This document shows, in pieces, positions 34,787 to 44,193 of a stretch of DNA of 64,000 nucleotides (positions are counted from its first letter, which is position 1; every line of letters begins with the position of its first letter). Origin of the DNA: Rhodanobacteraceae bacterium. Lineage in GTDB: Bacteria > Pseudomonadota > Gammaproteobacteria > Xanthomonadales > Rhodanobacteraceae. The DNA lies in the NCBI GenBank assembly GCA_004299555.1, contig SCQU01000021.1, forward strand, positions 62,001-126,000. Reading direction: 5' to 3'. Below the pieces are notes generated by a model. That model was not told where the DNA came from. It was given only the letters and a program-made list of their open reading frames with translations, and did no database searches. The position numbers were made by a program, and so were the translations under genes.

Positions 34787-34944
34787 GGCGTGTGGTTCTA
34801 TCCCGATGTGGCGTGGAGCCGTGACCGTGTTCAGCTGCGCATTATCGCATGCCACCGGCGGCTGGTCGCGGGCGTCCTGCGGCCGGCCCGTCCCTACGCG
34901 CGTGGACAGCCGTTTTGCGGGCGCGGCTGGGGTATCATCGCTGG

Positions 34945-36144
34945 GTGCGACGGCCTTCGATCAGCCATGTCACCCTGCTGCGGTACGCAGGGCTCATCAC
35001 GTACGCCAGCGTGGGTGTACCGCTGGTCCGCCGTGACTGGATCAACGCCGGCGCCGACCACACGGTCATCCACGCGACCCGCGCGTTGCACGCGCAAAGC
35101 CACGACGTGCTGCTGCTGTGGGCGCTCAGCTACGCCGTGTTCGGCGTGGTGTACTGGCTGCTGACGCGCAACCTGACCTCGCGCCGGCACTGGAGCCTGA
35201 AGCTGGCCGGCTTGCTGCTGCTGACGGTCGCCGCGATCGCGATCAGCTGGTTCAGCGTCAGCGGGCTCGGGGCACTGCTCTTGGCCGTCGGCGCGATGGT
35301 GCTGCCGTGGCTGTTGCCATTGCCGGTCGCGGCCGGCTGGATGGTGCTGCAGTACGCCGCGATCATTCCGGTGTACGCGATGTTTCCCAATTTCACGCTG
35401 GGCATGTCGGTGATGCAGGCGTGTCTGTACCTTGGTTACTCGGTCATCGTGTTCATCGCGTCGGAAGTGGCGCACCAGCAGGTCAACGCGCGCGAGGAAC
35501 TGCGCCAGCTGAATTCCGAGCTGCGCGCGACCCGCGCCCTGCTGGCCGAGTCCAGCCGGATTTCCGAGCGCATGCGGATCGCGCGCGAGCTGCATGACCT
35601 GGTGGGCCACCACCTGACCGCGCTCAGCTTGAACCTTGAAGTCGCGGCCCACCTGGTGGTCAATCAGGCGGCGTCCGAACATGTCACGCGCGCGCGCACG
35701 ACGGCCAAGCATTTGCTGGCGGACGTCCGTGAGGTGGTCAGTGAATTGCGCGATGACGAGGGCATCCACCTCACCGGGGCGCTGCGCGACTTGACCGAAG
35801 GCGTACCGGGGCTGGCGGTGCATCTTGAGCTGCCGCCGCGGTTTGCGGTCAGTGATTCGCGGCGCGCACAGGTGCTGTTGCGCTGCACGCAGGAAATCAT
35901 CACCAACGCGGTGCGCCACGCGCGGGCCTGCAACCTGTGGCTGCGGATCGAGGAAGGCGGGGGCGGCGAACTGGTGCTGAAGGCCAGCGATGACGGCCGC
36001 GGCGCAGCCGAGTTCGCACCCGGCAATGGCTTGAATGGCATGCGCGAACGCTTGGCGGAAGTCGGGGGCAAGCTCGCGATCCACACCCAGCGCGACCACG
36101 GTTTCATGCTGGAGGCTTCGTTGCCGGTGGAAAACCGGGCATGA
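34945..36144 (+). CDS. Sensor histidine kinase (HisKA_3 type)
   Basis: The roughly 399-residue kinase has five or six membrane helices between residues 55 and 175 with almost no outside loop, so it probably senses within the membrane. A coiled coil (about 178-205) leads to the phospho-acceptor H217 in RIARELHDLVGHHLTALSLN. The HATPase region shows IITNAVRHARA, DDGRGA and GNGLNGMRERL. This is the NarX/DesK/LiaS class. The start is uncertain; I use a GTG at 34945, since the frame upstream has no good site. Its partner regulator follows 92 bases later. Confidence 0.87.
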   Translation: MRRPSISHVTLLRYAGLITYASVGVPLVRRDWINAGADHTVIHATRALHAQSHDVLLLWALSYAVFGVVYWLLTRNLTSRRHWSLKLAGLLLLTVAAIAISWFSVSGLGALLLAVGAMVLPWLLPLPVAAGWMVLQYAAIIPVYAMFPNFTLGMSVMQACLYLGYSVIVFIASEVAHQQVNAREELRQLNSELRATRALLAESSRISERMRIARELHDLVGHHLTALSLNLEVAAHLVVNQAASEHVTRARTTAKHLLADVREVVSELRDDEGIHLTGALRDLTEGVPGLAVHLELPPRFAVSDSRRAQVLLRCTQEIITNAVRHARACNLWLRIEEGGGGELVLKASDDGRGAAEFAPGNGLNGMRERLAEVGGKLAIHTQRDHGFMLEASLPVENRA

Positions 36145-36236
36145 TGGACACCGGTTCCACGGGGCCGGGAGCCAGTGGTTGCTGGACTGGGCATTGAACG
36201 GCGGCACTGATGGCCGCCAGGTGAAGGGGAACGGCG

Positions 36237-36878
36237 ATGATTTCGGTATGTCTCGTTGACGATCAGACCCTGGTCCGCCAAGGCATCCGCTCGTTGCTTG
36301 AACTCTCACCCGAGATCGCGGTGGTCGCGGAGTGCAGCGACGGTGCAGAGGCGATCGCGAAGATCCCCGGGCTGAAGCCGGACGTCGTGCTGCTGGACAT
36401 GCGGATGCCCGGCAAAAGCGGGCTGGACGTGCTGAACGCGTTTTCGGCGCAGGGCAAGGTACCGCCGACCATCATCCTCACCACCTTCGATGATGACCAG
36501 CTGGTGCTGGCCGGCCTCAAGGCCGGGGCCCGGGGGTACCTGCTGAAGGACGTCTCGCTCGAGCAGCTGGTGGATGCTGTGAAAACCGTGGCCGGCGGCG
36601 GTTCACTGGTCGCGCCGGTCGTGACCCAGCGCCTGCTGGCGGGAGTCAATCGAATCCACAACGAATTCAGCAGCCTCGGCCAGCCCGATCCGCTGACCGA
36701 GCGTGAAACGGAAATCCTGCGCCTGATGTCCGGCGGCTACAGCAACAAGGAAATTGCCAATTCGCTCAAGGTGGCGGAGGGTACGGTCAAGAACCACGTT
36801 TCCAACATCCTTTCCAAACTGGGCGTGCGTGACCGCACGCGCGCCGTGTTGAAGGCGCTCGAGCTGGGAATCGTGTGA
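36237..36878 (+). CDS. NarL/FixJ-type response regulator
   Basis: The 213-residue regulator has a receiver domain with D54 as phospho-acceptor (LLDMRMPG), the conserved K in YLLKDV and T in ILTTF. A LuxR-type helix-turn-helix follows (LTERETEILRLMSGGYSNKEIANSLKVAEGTVKNHVSNIL region, 150-195). AGGGGAA precedes the ATG. It works with the kinase just upstream. No target operator could be recognised; the adjacent plus-strand genes are the natural first candidates. Confidence 0.94.
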   Translation: MISVCLVDDQTLVRQGIRSLLELSPEIAVVAECSDGAEAIAKIPGLKPDVVLLDMRMPGKSGLDVLNAFSAQGKVPPTIILTTFDDDQLVLAGLKAGARGYLLKDVSLEQLVDAVKTVAGGGSLVAPVVTQRLLAGVNRIHNEFSSLGQPDPLTERETEILRLMSGGYSNKEIANSLKVAEGTVKNHVSNILSKLGVRDRTRAVLKALELGIV

Positions 36879-37063
36879 TGAAGCATGGCTGCCGCGGCCA
36901 CAACTTGCGACCTGGTTCGCGCTGTCTTAAGGCCAGCCCTTTCGGGGCATGGCGCGAATGGCGCGAAGCGGCTACCATCCGCCATTCATGTTTTTTACAG
37001 TGGCGTACAGCGGCAAGTACGCGTGCGCCGACCCTGTGAACAAGCTGTCCGGAGATTCCTGGC

Positions 37064-38458
37064 ATGACTCGTGTGCTCGAATTTGTCGTAGCCCTGATCA
37101 TCGTGTTCGTCCTGGCCGTGATCGTGGGGTTGTTCCTCCCCAGCCACGCGCACATTGAGCGGTCGATCGAGATCAGCCACAACCCGCGCCATATCTACGA
37201 CGTGCTGAACAACTTCAGGCGTTTCGAGGATTCCATGGGCGCCGGCTTGAAGGCGGAAGACCCGGGGGTGAAGTTCCACCTGTCGGGGCCCGCTTATGGC
37301 CCAGGTGCAACGATCGGCTGGACCGGCGACAGCGCGATCGGCAACGGCACGCTGGTCAACAAGTCCGGCACCGTCGATCTTGCCAACAACGGCACGGTCG
37401 TCTGGGACCTCACCAACGATTGGCACGGCAAGGACAAGACCTTCACCCTGGACATCACGCCGAATCAACAGCGCCGGATCACCAGGGTGACGTGGTCCTA
37501 TGACGTCAATTACGGCTGGAACCTGGTCGGCCGGTACTCCGCGCTGTGGATTCATGGCCAGCCCGCGACGATCATCCAGTTCGGCCTCGATTCACTGCAA
37601 AACATGCTGGCCGGGATCGCCAACGTCGACTACAGCACGGTGCATCCGGGCCTGTATGCAACCACCGCGCAGCCGGCGTTGCTGGTATCGACCAAGGCCA
37701 CGCGGACGGTGGACGACATCGATACGGCCAAGGCCGCGGCGATGAAGGAAATCCGCGCGGCAATGGCCCAACTTGGCGTCAAGCAGGCAGGTCCCACCAC
37801 CACCGTGCGCAAGGAATGGGGTGATACCACCTTCGTGTTTGATGTCGTGGTGCCCATCAACACGTCCACGCTGACCGTCGCCGGCAAGACCGTCGACCTG
37901 ACGCAGCTGACCCCCGCCGGTGCGGCGGCGGCTACCCCGCCGGCATCGGCTTCCAGTGCAGGCGCCGCCGCTGCTGTCGCGGCAGGTCCTGCGGTCGGCA
38001 GCACCGACCAGCACGGGCAGTTGGTCGTCAGTGCCAACGTGCGCGCGGCAATGATGCCCGCGGGTGAGGTGCTGGCCGCGCCGTGGGTAGGCGAGAGTGG
38101 CGTGCAGTTCATGGTCAAGGCGCTGGAAGCCTACGCGGGGACGCACGGCTACGCGTTCAATGAAAGTGCGGCCCCGGCGTACAACCAGCTGGCGTCGTTG
38201 CCGACCGTTTCCGACGACAGCCAGATCTACCGGGTGTTCCTGCCGGTCACCAATGCACCGGCGCAGACGCCCGACCAGCTGGCTGGACGCACGCAGGCGT
38301 TCACCGCCCTGGACCCGTCGTTGTGGGCGGGCTCCGGCACGGCGCCGGCCGCCGAGACCAAGGCCGCGCCTGCGAACAAGAAGATCGACAAGAAGGCCGG
38401 TAAAAAGCACGAGGCGCGCAAACGGCCCGCGCACGCGCGCAAGGCGCATCGCCGCTGA
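37064..38458 (+). CDS. Membrane-anchored SRPBCC protein with possible GyrI-like domain
   Basis: The 464-residue protein starts with one membrane helix (VVALIIVFVLAVIVGLFLPS). It continues with an SRPBCC (polyketide cyclase/START-like) domain: IERSIEISHNPRHIYDVLNNF at 31-51, YGPGATIGWTGD, VTWSYDVNYG. After an Ala-rich linker near 285-310, residues 330-420 (GVQFMVKALEAYAGTHGY...IYRVFLPV) resemble a GyrI/effector-binding domain, as in other SRPBCC fusions. The last 40 residues are very basic (KKIDKKAGKKHEARKRPAH). Ligand unknown. GGAG lies 10 bases before the ATG. Confidence 0.72.
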   Translation: MTRVLEFVVALIIVFVLAVIVGLFLPSHAHIERSIEISHNPRHIYDVLNNFRRFEDSMGAGLKAEDPGVKFHLSGPAYGPGATIGWTGDSAIGNGTLVNKSGTVDLANNGTVVWDLTNDWHGKDKTFTLDITPNQQRRITRVTWSYDVNYGWNLVGRYSALWIHGQPATIIQFGLDSLQNMLAGIANVDYSTVHPGLYATTAQPALLVSTKATRTVDDIDTAKAAAMKEIRAAMAQLGVKQAGPTTTVRKEWGDTTFVFDVVVPINTSTLTVAGKTVDLTQLTPAGAAAATPPASASSAGAAAAVAAGPAVGSTDQHGQLVVSANVRAAMMPAGEVLAAPWVGESGVQFMVKALEAYAGTHGYAFNESAAPAYNQLASLPTVSDDSQIYRVFLPVTNAPAQTPDQLAGRTQAFTALDPSLWAGSGTAPAAETKAAPANKKIDKKAGKKHEARKRPAHARKAHRR

Positions 38459-38471
38459 AGCGAGTTTGCTG

Positions 38472-38500
38472 AAAAGGCCCGCCGCGTGCGGGCTTTTTCT
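38472..38500 (+). terminator. Rho-independent terminator after the SRPBCC gene
   Basis: The stem GCCCGC/GCGGGC with flanking AAAA/TTTT arms is followed by TTTTTCTTG, starting 13 bases after the stop codon. This is a classical intrinsic terminator and separates the SRPBCC gene from the ABC operon. Confidence 0.85.
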
Positions 38501-38566
38501 TGTGTGCTCGAAGAGGGTGACGCGCTGCTAGAGTTCGCAGGGTTTGGCGGTTCCGGCTTGCAGGCA

Positions 38567-39511
38567 ATGATCCAGACAGAAAATCTCGGCAAGCGCTACG
38601 GCAGGTTTGCGGCGGTTGCCGCGCTGGACTTGCGGGTCGCGCGTGGCGACGTGCTTGCCCTGCTGGGTCCCAACGGCGCCGGCAAGACCACATCGATGCG
38701 CATGATTGCGGGCTTTTTGCGGCCGAGTACGGGGCATGCACGGGTGTGTGGCCACGACGTGGTGCGGGAACCGCTCGCGGCGCGTCGTGCCTTGGGCTAT
38801 TTGCCCGAAGGCGCACCCAGCTACGGTGAATTGTCGGTTGCGGAATTTTTGGCGTTCGCCGCACGCGTACGCGGGCTGACCGATATTTCCGGTGCCCGTC
38901 GCGTCGATGACATGGTGGAGCGCCTGCAGTTGCAACCCGTGCTCGCACAAGGCATCGACACCCTGTCCAAGGGCTTCCGCCGGCGCGTGTGTCTTGCGCA
39001 GGCGTTGCTGCACGACCCGCCGGCGCTGATCCTCGACGAGCCGACCGACGGGCTCGACCCGAACCAGCAGCGCGAAGTCCACGCGTTGATCCGCGGTATG
39101 GCCCACGATCGCGCCATCATTGTCTCCACCCACTCGTTGGATGAGGTACGGGCGATTTGCAACCGCGTCGCGATCCTGGCCGATGGGCAACTGCGCGTAG
39201 AGGGCACGCCGGCCGAACTGGAAAGCCGCTCGCGCTACCATCGCGCGGTCAGTTTTCGCGCGCCCGCCAGTGCGCTGGCGCGCGAGCTGCTGGCGCGCCT
39301 GCCGGAAGTCGAAACGGTCGAGGTTGACCCGGTGAGCAGTTGGGTGACCGTGTTTCCCCGCGCAGGCCAGGACATCTTCCACGCCGTGGTGGCGTTGCTG
39401 GAAGCACAGCGCGTCCGGGTCGAGGAATTGCGGCTCGAGCACGGTCGCCTCGATGACGTGTTCCGCCAGATTACGCGCGCGGCGGAGCCATTGCCGGCGG
39501 TGGCGGCATGA
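38567..39511 (+). CDS. ABC transporter ATP-binding protein (GldA-like)
   Basis: The 314-residue ATPase shows Walker A GPNGAGKT, the Q-loop region, the signature LSKGFRRRVCLAQALLHDP, Walker B LILDEPTDGLDP and the switch histidine in VSTHS. The C-terminal 90 residues resemble the tail of GldA/NatA-type exporters. The ATG at 38567 matches the family start. Its stop overlaps the permease ATG by four bases. With the next two genes it forms a GldA-GldF-GldG-like set; these also occur in non-gliding proteobacteria. Confidence 0.92.
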   Translation: MIQTENLGKRYGRFAAVAALDLRVARGDVLALLGPNGAGKTTSMRMIAGFLRPSTGHARVCGHDVVREPLAARRALGYLPEGAPSYGELSVAEFLAFAARVRGLTDISGARRVDDMVERLQLQPVLAQGIDTLSKGFRRRVCLAQALLHDPPALILDEPTDGLDPNQQREVHALIRGMAHDRAIIVSTHSLDEVRAICNRVAILADGQLRVEGTPAELESRSRYHRAVSFRAPASALARELLARLPEVETVEVDPVSSWVTVFPRAGQDIFHAVVALLEAQRVRVEELRLEHGRLDDVFRQITRAAEPLPAVAA

Positions 39512-40284
39512 GTGGCAGCCAGGCTTCCGGGGCCAGCCTGGCGCCGCGCGGGATGGCGTTCCGCGGCGTGTTCCTGCGTGAGCTGCGAGGCTACCTGGTG
39601 ACGCCGGTCGCCTGGCTGTTCAGCGTGGTTTTCCTGCTCGCCGCCGGGGCATTTACGTTTTACCTCGGTGCGTTTTTCGAGCGCGGCCAGGCAGACCTCG
39701 ATCCATTTTTCCGCTTTCACCCGTGGTTGTACCTGGTGCTGGTGCCCGCGTTGGCCATGCGGTTGTGGGCCGAGGAACGCCGGAGTGGCACGCTCGAGCT
39801 GTTGCTGACGTTGCCCATCCGCACCTGGCAGGCGGTGCTGGCAAAGTTTTTCGCGGCGTGGCTGTACATTGGCTGCGCGCTGGCATTGACGTTCCCGATG
39901 TGGCTGACCGTTGACTATCTTGGCCACCCCGACAACGGGGTGATATTGGCCAGCTACGTTGGAAGCCTCCTGATGGCCGGGGCCTTCCTCGCGATCAGCG
40001 AGTGCCTGTCCGTGTTGACCCGCAGCCAGGTCGTTGCCTTCATCCTGGCGTTGGCGGTGTGCTTCCTGTTTTTGCTCGCGGGTGACCGCCTGGTGCAGGA
40101 ACCGTTGCTGGCACTGGGTTCCAATCGCGTCGCCGATGCACTGTCCGACCTGAGCTTGCTGACGCATTTCCAGGCGATCGCGCGCGGCGTGCTCGACTTT
40201 GCCGACGTCGCGTACTTCGTGCTGACGATCGCGTTCTGGCTGGCTGCGAACGTGGTGATCCTGGATGCGAGGCGCGGCGGATGA
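39508..40284 (+). CDS. ABC-2 type permease (GldF-like)
   Basis: The 258-residue membrane protein has six helices of the ABC-2 permease fold, opening FRGVFLRELRGYLVTPVAWLF and including RLWAEERRSGTLELLLTLPI, the usual coupling region, and EPLLALGSNRVADALSDLSLLTHFQAI. It overlaps both neighbours by four bases. Together they probably move a substrate across the inner membrane; the cargo is unknown. Confidence 0.9.
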   Translation: MSGSQASGASLAPRGMAFRGVFLRELRGYLVTPVAWLFSVVFLLAAGAFTFYLGAFFERGQADLDPFFRFHPWLYLVLVPALAMRLWAEERRSGTLELLLTLPIRTWQAVLAKFFAAWLYIGCALALTFPMWLTVDYLGHPDNGVILASYVGSLLMAGAFLAISECLSVLTRSQVVAFILALAVCFLFLLAGDRLVQEPLLALGSNRVADALSDLSLLTHFQAIARGVLDFADVAYFVLTIAFWLAANVVILDARRGG

Positions 40285-42095
40285 GGTTGCGCTGGCGCCC
40301 ACGATGGTGGCTGGTGCTGCCGCTGCTGGCGGTGGCCTACGTGTTGCTGGTGCTCGGTGCGTCGCGCTGGCTGGGTGGTGAACGGGTCGATCTGACGCGC
40401 GACCACCTGTACACGCTGTCGCAGGGGACGCGCGACATCGTCGCCGGCCTGCACCAGCGGCTTGACCTGACGCTGTATTTCTCGGACCGCGCAAGCCACG
40501 GGCTGCCGCAGCTGCGCGCGTACCACCAGCGCGTCCTGCACATGCTCGAGCAGATCGTCCGCCGCTCACACGGGCGTGTCCACCTCACCCGCATCGATCC
40601 GCTGCCCTTTTCCGAGGACGAGGACCGCGCGACGGCGGCCGGGTTGACCTCCGTGCGCGGCGAGGGAACCGGTGAAGCCATCTTTTTCGGCCTGGCCGGC
40701 CGCAATGCGGGTGACGGGCGCACCAGCGCGATTCCGTTTTTCCTTCCCGCCAAGGAACCGTTCCTTGAATACAACGTGGCGCGCCTGCTGTATGACCTCA
40801 GCGTGACGCACAAGCCGCGCGTTGCGATCTACAGCGGCCTGCCGATCTGGGGCGGCACCGATGCCGATGGCAATGCGGTACCGGCCTGGACCGCGCTGCA
40901 CCAGGTGCAGCAGTTGTTCGACGTTGACCGGCTGGACGCGGCAACGCTGGCCGCGCTGCGCCCGGGCGGCACGGATGTATTGGTGCTGCTGCAACCGACC
41001 GACCTGTCGCATGCCGACATCGTCGCGGTGGATCGCTATGTGCAAGCCGGCGGGCACCTGTTGGCATTCGTCGATCCGGACTCCGAGGTGGATGGCGGTG
41101 CGGCATCCGACCTGCGCCCGCTGTTCCAGGCCTGGGGTGTATCGTTTGATCCCGACCGCGTGTTGCTGGACCGCTCGCGTGCACTCACGGTGCAATCGCC
41201 CGTGACGGGTGCGGCGGTACGCAATCCCGGTGTATTGGGTCTCACCGGCGACGAACTCAATCGACGCGATCCGGTCACCAAGGCGCTGAGCGTCGTTGAC
41301 GTGTCCTCTGCCGGTTATTTCGGGTTGCTGCCGGGTGCGTCGGTGCGGCTGGACCCGTTGTTGCAAAGCACCACCGATGCAATGGCTGTGCCTACGCGCC
41401 GCCTGCGCGATGCTGCCGATCCGGCCGCGCTGTACAAGGCCTACACCCCGGACGGCGAACACTATGCGATCGCCGTCCGGCTGCTCGGCCGGCTGCCGGT
41501 TGCGTATCCGGGCGATGCGCCGGCCGGCAAGCCTGTGCACAAACCCGCGGTGATCCTGGTGGCCGACACCGATGTGCTGTCCGATCGGCTGTGGGTGCAA
41601 TCGAGCCCGACGCTGGGCCAGACCTTGATGAGTCCATTCGCCAACAACGGGGATTTGTTTGTCAATGCGATCGACGACCTCGCGGGCCCTTCCGATCTCA
41701 TTGGCATCCGCGGCCGGGCGGTGACCGAGCGCCGCTTCACCCGCGTGGACATGCTGCGCCGCCAGGCCGATGAAAAATTCAAGGCCAAGCAGGTGGAGCT
41801 GCAGACCGAGCTTGCGGATACGGAAAAGCGGCTCGTCGAGCTGCGGCAGGGTGCCGGTACACAGACCCGGACCGCGGCGCAGAGGGCAGCCCTGGACCAG
41901 TTCATGCAGCGCAAGCTTGAAATCCGCAACCAGTTGCGCAAGGTGCAACGCAGCCTGGATGCCGACATTGAACGGTTGTCGATCCGGCTGAAGTTTGCCG
42001 ACATCCTGTTGTTGCCGCTGTTGGTGGCCCTGGCCGGCCTGCTGTATGCGTTGGTGCGCGCGCGCAGGCGCCGCGCGGGCAGGGCATGGCATTGA
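40281..42095 (+). CDS. GldG-like ABC-associated membrane protein
   Basis: The 604 residues have an N-terminal helix, a large extracytoplasmic domain of the GldG/PF09822 type (RVDLTRDHLYTLSQGTRDIVAGL, TDVLVLLQPTDLSHADIVAVDRYVQAGGHLLAFVDP) and a coiled coil near 505-570 (LQTELADTEKRLVELRQG). A second helix lies at the end. This is the usual third component of the transporter. Its last codons overlap the DUF423 gene by ten bases. Confidence 0.9.
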   Translation: MRLRWRPRWWLVLPLLAVAYVLLVLGASRWLGGERVDLTRDHLYTLSQGTRDIVAGLHQRLDLTLYFSDRASHGLPQLRAYHQRVLHMLEQIVRRSHGRVHLTRIDPLPFSEDEDRATAAGLTSVRGEGTGEAIFFGLAGRNAGDGRTSAIPFFLPAKEPFLEYNVARLLYDLSVTHKPRVAIYSGLPIWGGTDADGNAVPAWTALHQVQQLFDVDRLDAATLAALRPGGTDVLVLLQPTDLSHADIVAVDRYVQAGGHLLAFVDPDSEVDGGAASDLRPLFQAWGVSFDPDRVLLDRSRALTVQSPVTGAAVRNPGVLGLTGDELNRRDPVTKALSVVDVSSAGYFGLLPGASVRLDPLLQSTTDAMAVPTRRLRDAADPAALYKAYTPDGEHYAIAVRLLGRLPVAYPGDAPAGKPVHKPAVILVADTDVLSDRLWVQSSPTLGQTLMSPFANNGDLFVNAIDDLAGPSDLIGIRGRAVTERRFTRVDMLRRQADEKFKAKQVELQTELADTEKRLVELRQGAGTQTRTAAQRAALDQFMQRKLEIRNQLRKVQRSLDADIERLSIRLKFADILLLPLLVALAGLLYALVRARRRRAGRAWH

Positions 42096-42487
42096 CGCCC
42101 GCCGGCGGTGGCCATGCGGGGCCGCTGCGCTGGCCGGGGGTTGCCGCGGCAACCGCGGGCGCGGTGGCGGTGGTCCTCGGCGCACTGGGCGCGCATGCGC
42201 TGCACGCGCAACTATCGGCGCCGATGCTGGATGTGTGGCACACCGCCGTGCGTTTCCAGTTCTGGCACGCGCTGGCGCTGGCCTTTTGCTCCGTGTTGCG
42301 CCCGACCCATGCGCTGCGCCTTGCCGCCGTACTGTTCGCGATCGGCATGGTGCTGTTCTGCGGCAGCCTGTACGCACTGGTGCTGGGCGCGCCGCGGGCC
42401 ATCGGCCTGCTGACGCCGCTTGGCGGACTGGCTTTGATCGGTGCCTGGATTGCGCTGGGCGTCGCGTTTTGTCAACGCAGGGAGTGA
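42086..42487 (+). CDS. DUF423 membrane protein
   Basis: The 133-residue protein has four membrane helices and the DUF423 pattern AVVLGALGAHALHAQLSAPML, TAVRFQFWHALALAF and LFCGSLYALVL. The family (E. coli YgdD) has no assigned function. It overlaps the GldG-like gene by ten bases and is followed three bases later by the glycosylase gene. Confidence 0.93.
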   Translation: MALTPAGGGHAGPLRWPGVAAATAGAVAVVLGALGAHALHAQLSAPMLDVWHTAVRFQFWHALALAFCSVLRPTHALRLAAVLFAIGMVLFCGSLYALVLGAPRAIGLLTPLGGLALIGAWIALGVAFCQRRE

Positions 42488-42490
42488 GCG

Positions 42491-43150
42491 ATGCCGGCAG
42501 CGAAGATTCCACGGGGGTTTGATGTGGCGGCGGGGGCCGCGTACCTGGCCCGGCGCGATCGCAAGCTCGCCCGCTGGATGGGCCGGATCGAGCCGCCCGA
42601 TTACAACTTCCGCGCAGCTTTTCAACCAGTGGATGTGCTGGCGCGCTCCATCCTGCACCAGCAGCTTTCCGGCAAGGTCGTGCGGGTGATCGAGGCGCGG
42701 GTGGAAGCGCTGATGCCGCACGGCCACAAGCTCACGGCGCGCGGCATCGGGGCCGTCACCGATGACGCGTTGCGCACCGCCGGCGTGTCACGCAACAAGA
42801 TTGCGGCACTGCGCGATCTTGCGGCCAAGGCGCGGACAGGCATCGTGCCCACGCCGGCACGCATCGACCGCATGGGCGACCAGGAGCTTGTCGATTGCCT
42901 GACGCAGGTGCGCGGCATCGGGCGCTGGACGGTCGAGATGATGTTGATGTTTCGTCTGGGCCGGCCCGACGTGTTGCCGGTCGATGATCTGGGCGTGCGC
43001 AAGGGCGCGCAGCTTGTGCATGGGTTCGACGCCCCGCCAACGCCCAGCGTGCTGCGCGAATTTGGCGCACGCTGGGCGCCGTACCGCACCCTGGCCGGAT
43101 TCTATTTGTGGCGCGTGGTGGACGTGGCGGGGGCAGCGCCGGCGCGCTGA
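42491..43150 (+). CDS. AlkA-type DNA-3-methyladenine glycosylase
   Basis: This base-excision enzyme removes alkylated purines. The 219 residues belong to the HhH-GPD superfamily: QLSGKVVRVIEARVE, the hairpin-helix-hairpin QVRGIGRWTVEMMLMF (139-154) and the catalytic aspartate in LPVDDLGVRKG (D165/D166). It lacks the N-terminal domain of E. coli AlkA, as the shorter Mag-type enzymes do. It is the last gene of the ABC-DUF423 run and overlaps the M15 peptidase gene tail-to-tail by 49 bases. Confidence 0.9.
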   Translation: MPAAKIPRGFDVAAGAAYLARRDRKLARWMGRIEPPDYNFRAAFQPVDVLARSILHQQLSGKVVRVIEARVEALMPHGHKLTARGIGAVTDDALRTAGVSRNKIAALRDLAAKARTGIVPTPARIDRMGDQELVDCLTQVRGIGRWTVEMMLMFRLGRPDVLPVDDLGVRKGAQLVHGFDAPPTPSVLREFGARWAPYRTLAGFYLWRVVDVAGAAPAR

Positions 43151-43728
43151 GCGTGCCAGCACCAGTGCCACGGTTCGTAGGCGAACGCGTGCGGATTGCC
43201 GCGTGGATAGGACAGCGCGAAGCCGAACGTGGCGGCGTGGCGGGTGAGCCACGCGAATGCCCGTGACTGTTCGAAGGTTTCTTCCAGCGGGGCGAAGCCG
43301 GGTGTGGTCAGGTCGACGCAGCGTCCGCTGTGGTGTTCGCTGTAGCCCGGTGCCGCGCTGACGCGCAGGATTGCGGCCATCGGCTGGCCGCGGGCGAGCT
43401 TGCGCTGCAGGATGCCGAGCTGGTATTCGATCGAGCGGAATGCGGAGACGACTTCCAGCACCACGCCGTCGCGCAGCGCGGCTTGGCGCAAAGCGGCCAG
43501 TGCGCCGGCCGCGCGCGGCTGCAACCACTGCGTGCGCCCGTAGACGTCGGTACCGATGGCTGCCAGGCGCGCGGGTTCGCGTTGCAGGCGCAGGCGGCGG
43601 GCCCGTGCGTAGCCGCGCGGAACACCAAGGTCCGATGCCCGTGCCAGCAGTGCGCGTCGGGCCGCGGAGCTGCGGCAGCGGGCCGGTGGCTCCGCGCCAA
43701 TGGCTTTGGTTTCGATGCCCTGCAGCAT
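43102..43728 (-). CDS. M15 family D-Ala-D-Ala carboxypeptidase/dipeptidase
   Basis: This zinc peptidase acts on peptidoglycan stems. The 208 residues show the VanY-type motifs: SAFRSIEYQ near 95, SxHxxGxxxD as SEHHSGRCVD at 130-139 (H132 and D139 as zinc ligands) and EPWHW at 185-189 with E185 and H188. No signal peptide is visible at the chosen ATG, so the exported form or a longer start needs checking. Its last 16 codons overlap the glycosylase gene on the other strand. Confidence 0.88.
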   Translation of the reverse strand: MLQGIETKAIGAEPPARCRSSAARRALLARASDLGVPRGYARARRLRLQREPARLAAIGTDVYGRTQWLQPRAAGALAALRQAALRDGVVLEVVSAFRSIEYQLGILQRKLARGQPMAAILRVSAAPGYSEHHSGRCVDLTTPGFAPLEETFEQSRAFAWLTRHAATFGFALSYPRGNPHAFAYEPWHWCWHAQRAGAAPATSTTRHK

Positions 43729-43734
43729 CGCGGG

Positions 43735-44193
43735 TCAGCCGGCCGCACCCGGATTGCGCGGCCGGATGTAAAACCCGGCGACCTGACCGGCGCCGTTGCA
43801 TGCGACCTGTGCGGTCAGTTGGCCCCTGGCGAACTGCAGGGGCGTGGCGACGACCGAAAATCCCTGGTACAAAAAACTGCGTGGCGTGCCGCGTGCCTTC
43901 AGCGCACCCACCTGTGCGCCGACGCCGAGCCAGGCGGTTCGCAGTTTTGCTGCATCGAGCCTGGTTTTCATGTCGCGGTCGAAATGGGCGGTGGCGGCGG
44001 AATAGTTGGCCTTCCCCAGCGCGTCAAGCAGCGCGTCCGAGCGGTGGGTGCAGGCCTCCATGCGCGCGGCGTTGACCTGTCCCGCGACCGCTGCCGCCTG
44101 CACGCTGGATGCCGGATGTGGGCTTGGCGGCCGCGCCGTGGCGAACGCCGGCAGAGCGCCAACCAGGGCAACCGCAAGCAGACTACGATGCAT
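43735..44193 (-). CDS. Exported DUF3887 domain protein
   Basis: The 152-residue product has a signal peptide (MHRSLLAVALVGALPAFATA) and a DUF3887-like domain: DALLDALGKANYSAATAHFD, LRTAWLGVGAQVGALK and FLYQGFSVVATPLQF. Such domains often help secreted hydrolases, but none is fused here. It sits six bases upstream of the M15 peptidase start on the same strand, so the two are probably co-expressed, and a joint role at the cell wall is plausible. Confidence 0.8.
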   Translation of the reverse strand: MHRSLLAVALVGALPAFATARPPSPHPASSVQAAAVAGQVNAARMEACTHRSDALLDALGKANYSAATAHFDRDMKTRLDAAKLRTAWLGVGAQVGALKARGTPRSFLYQGFSVVATPLQFARGQLTAQVACNGAGQVAGFYIRPRNPGAAG

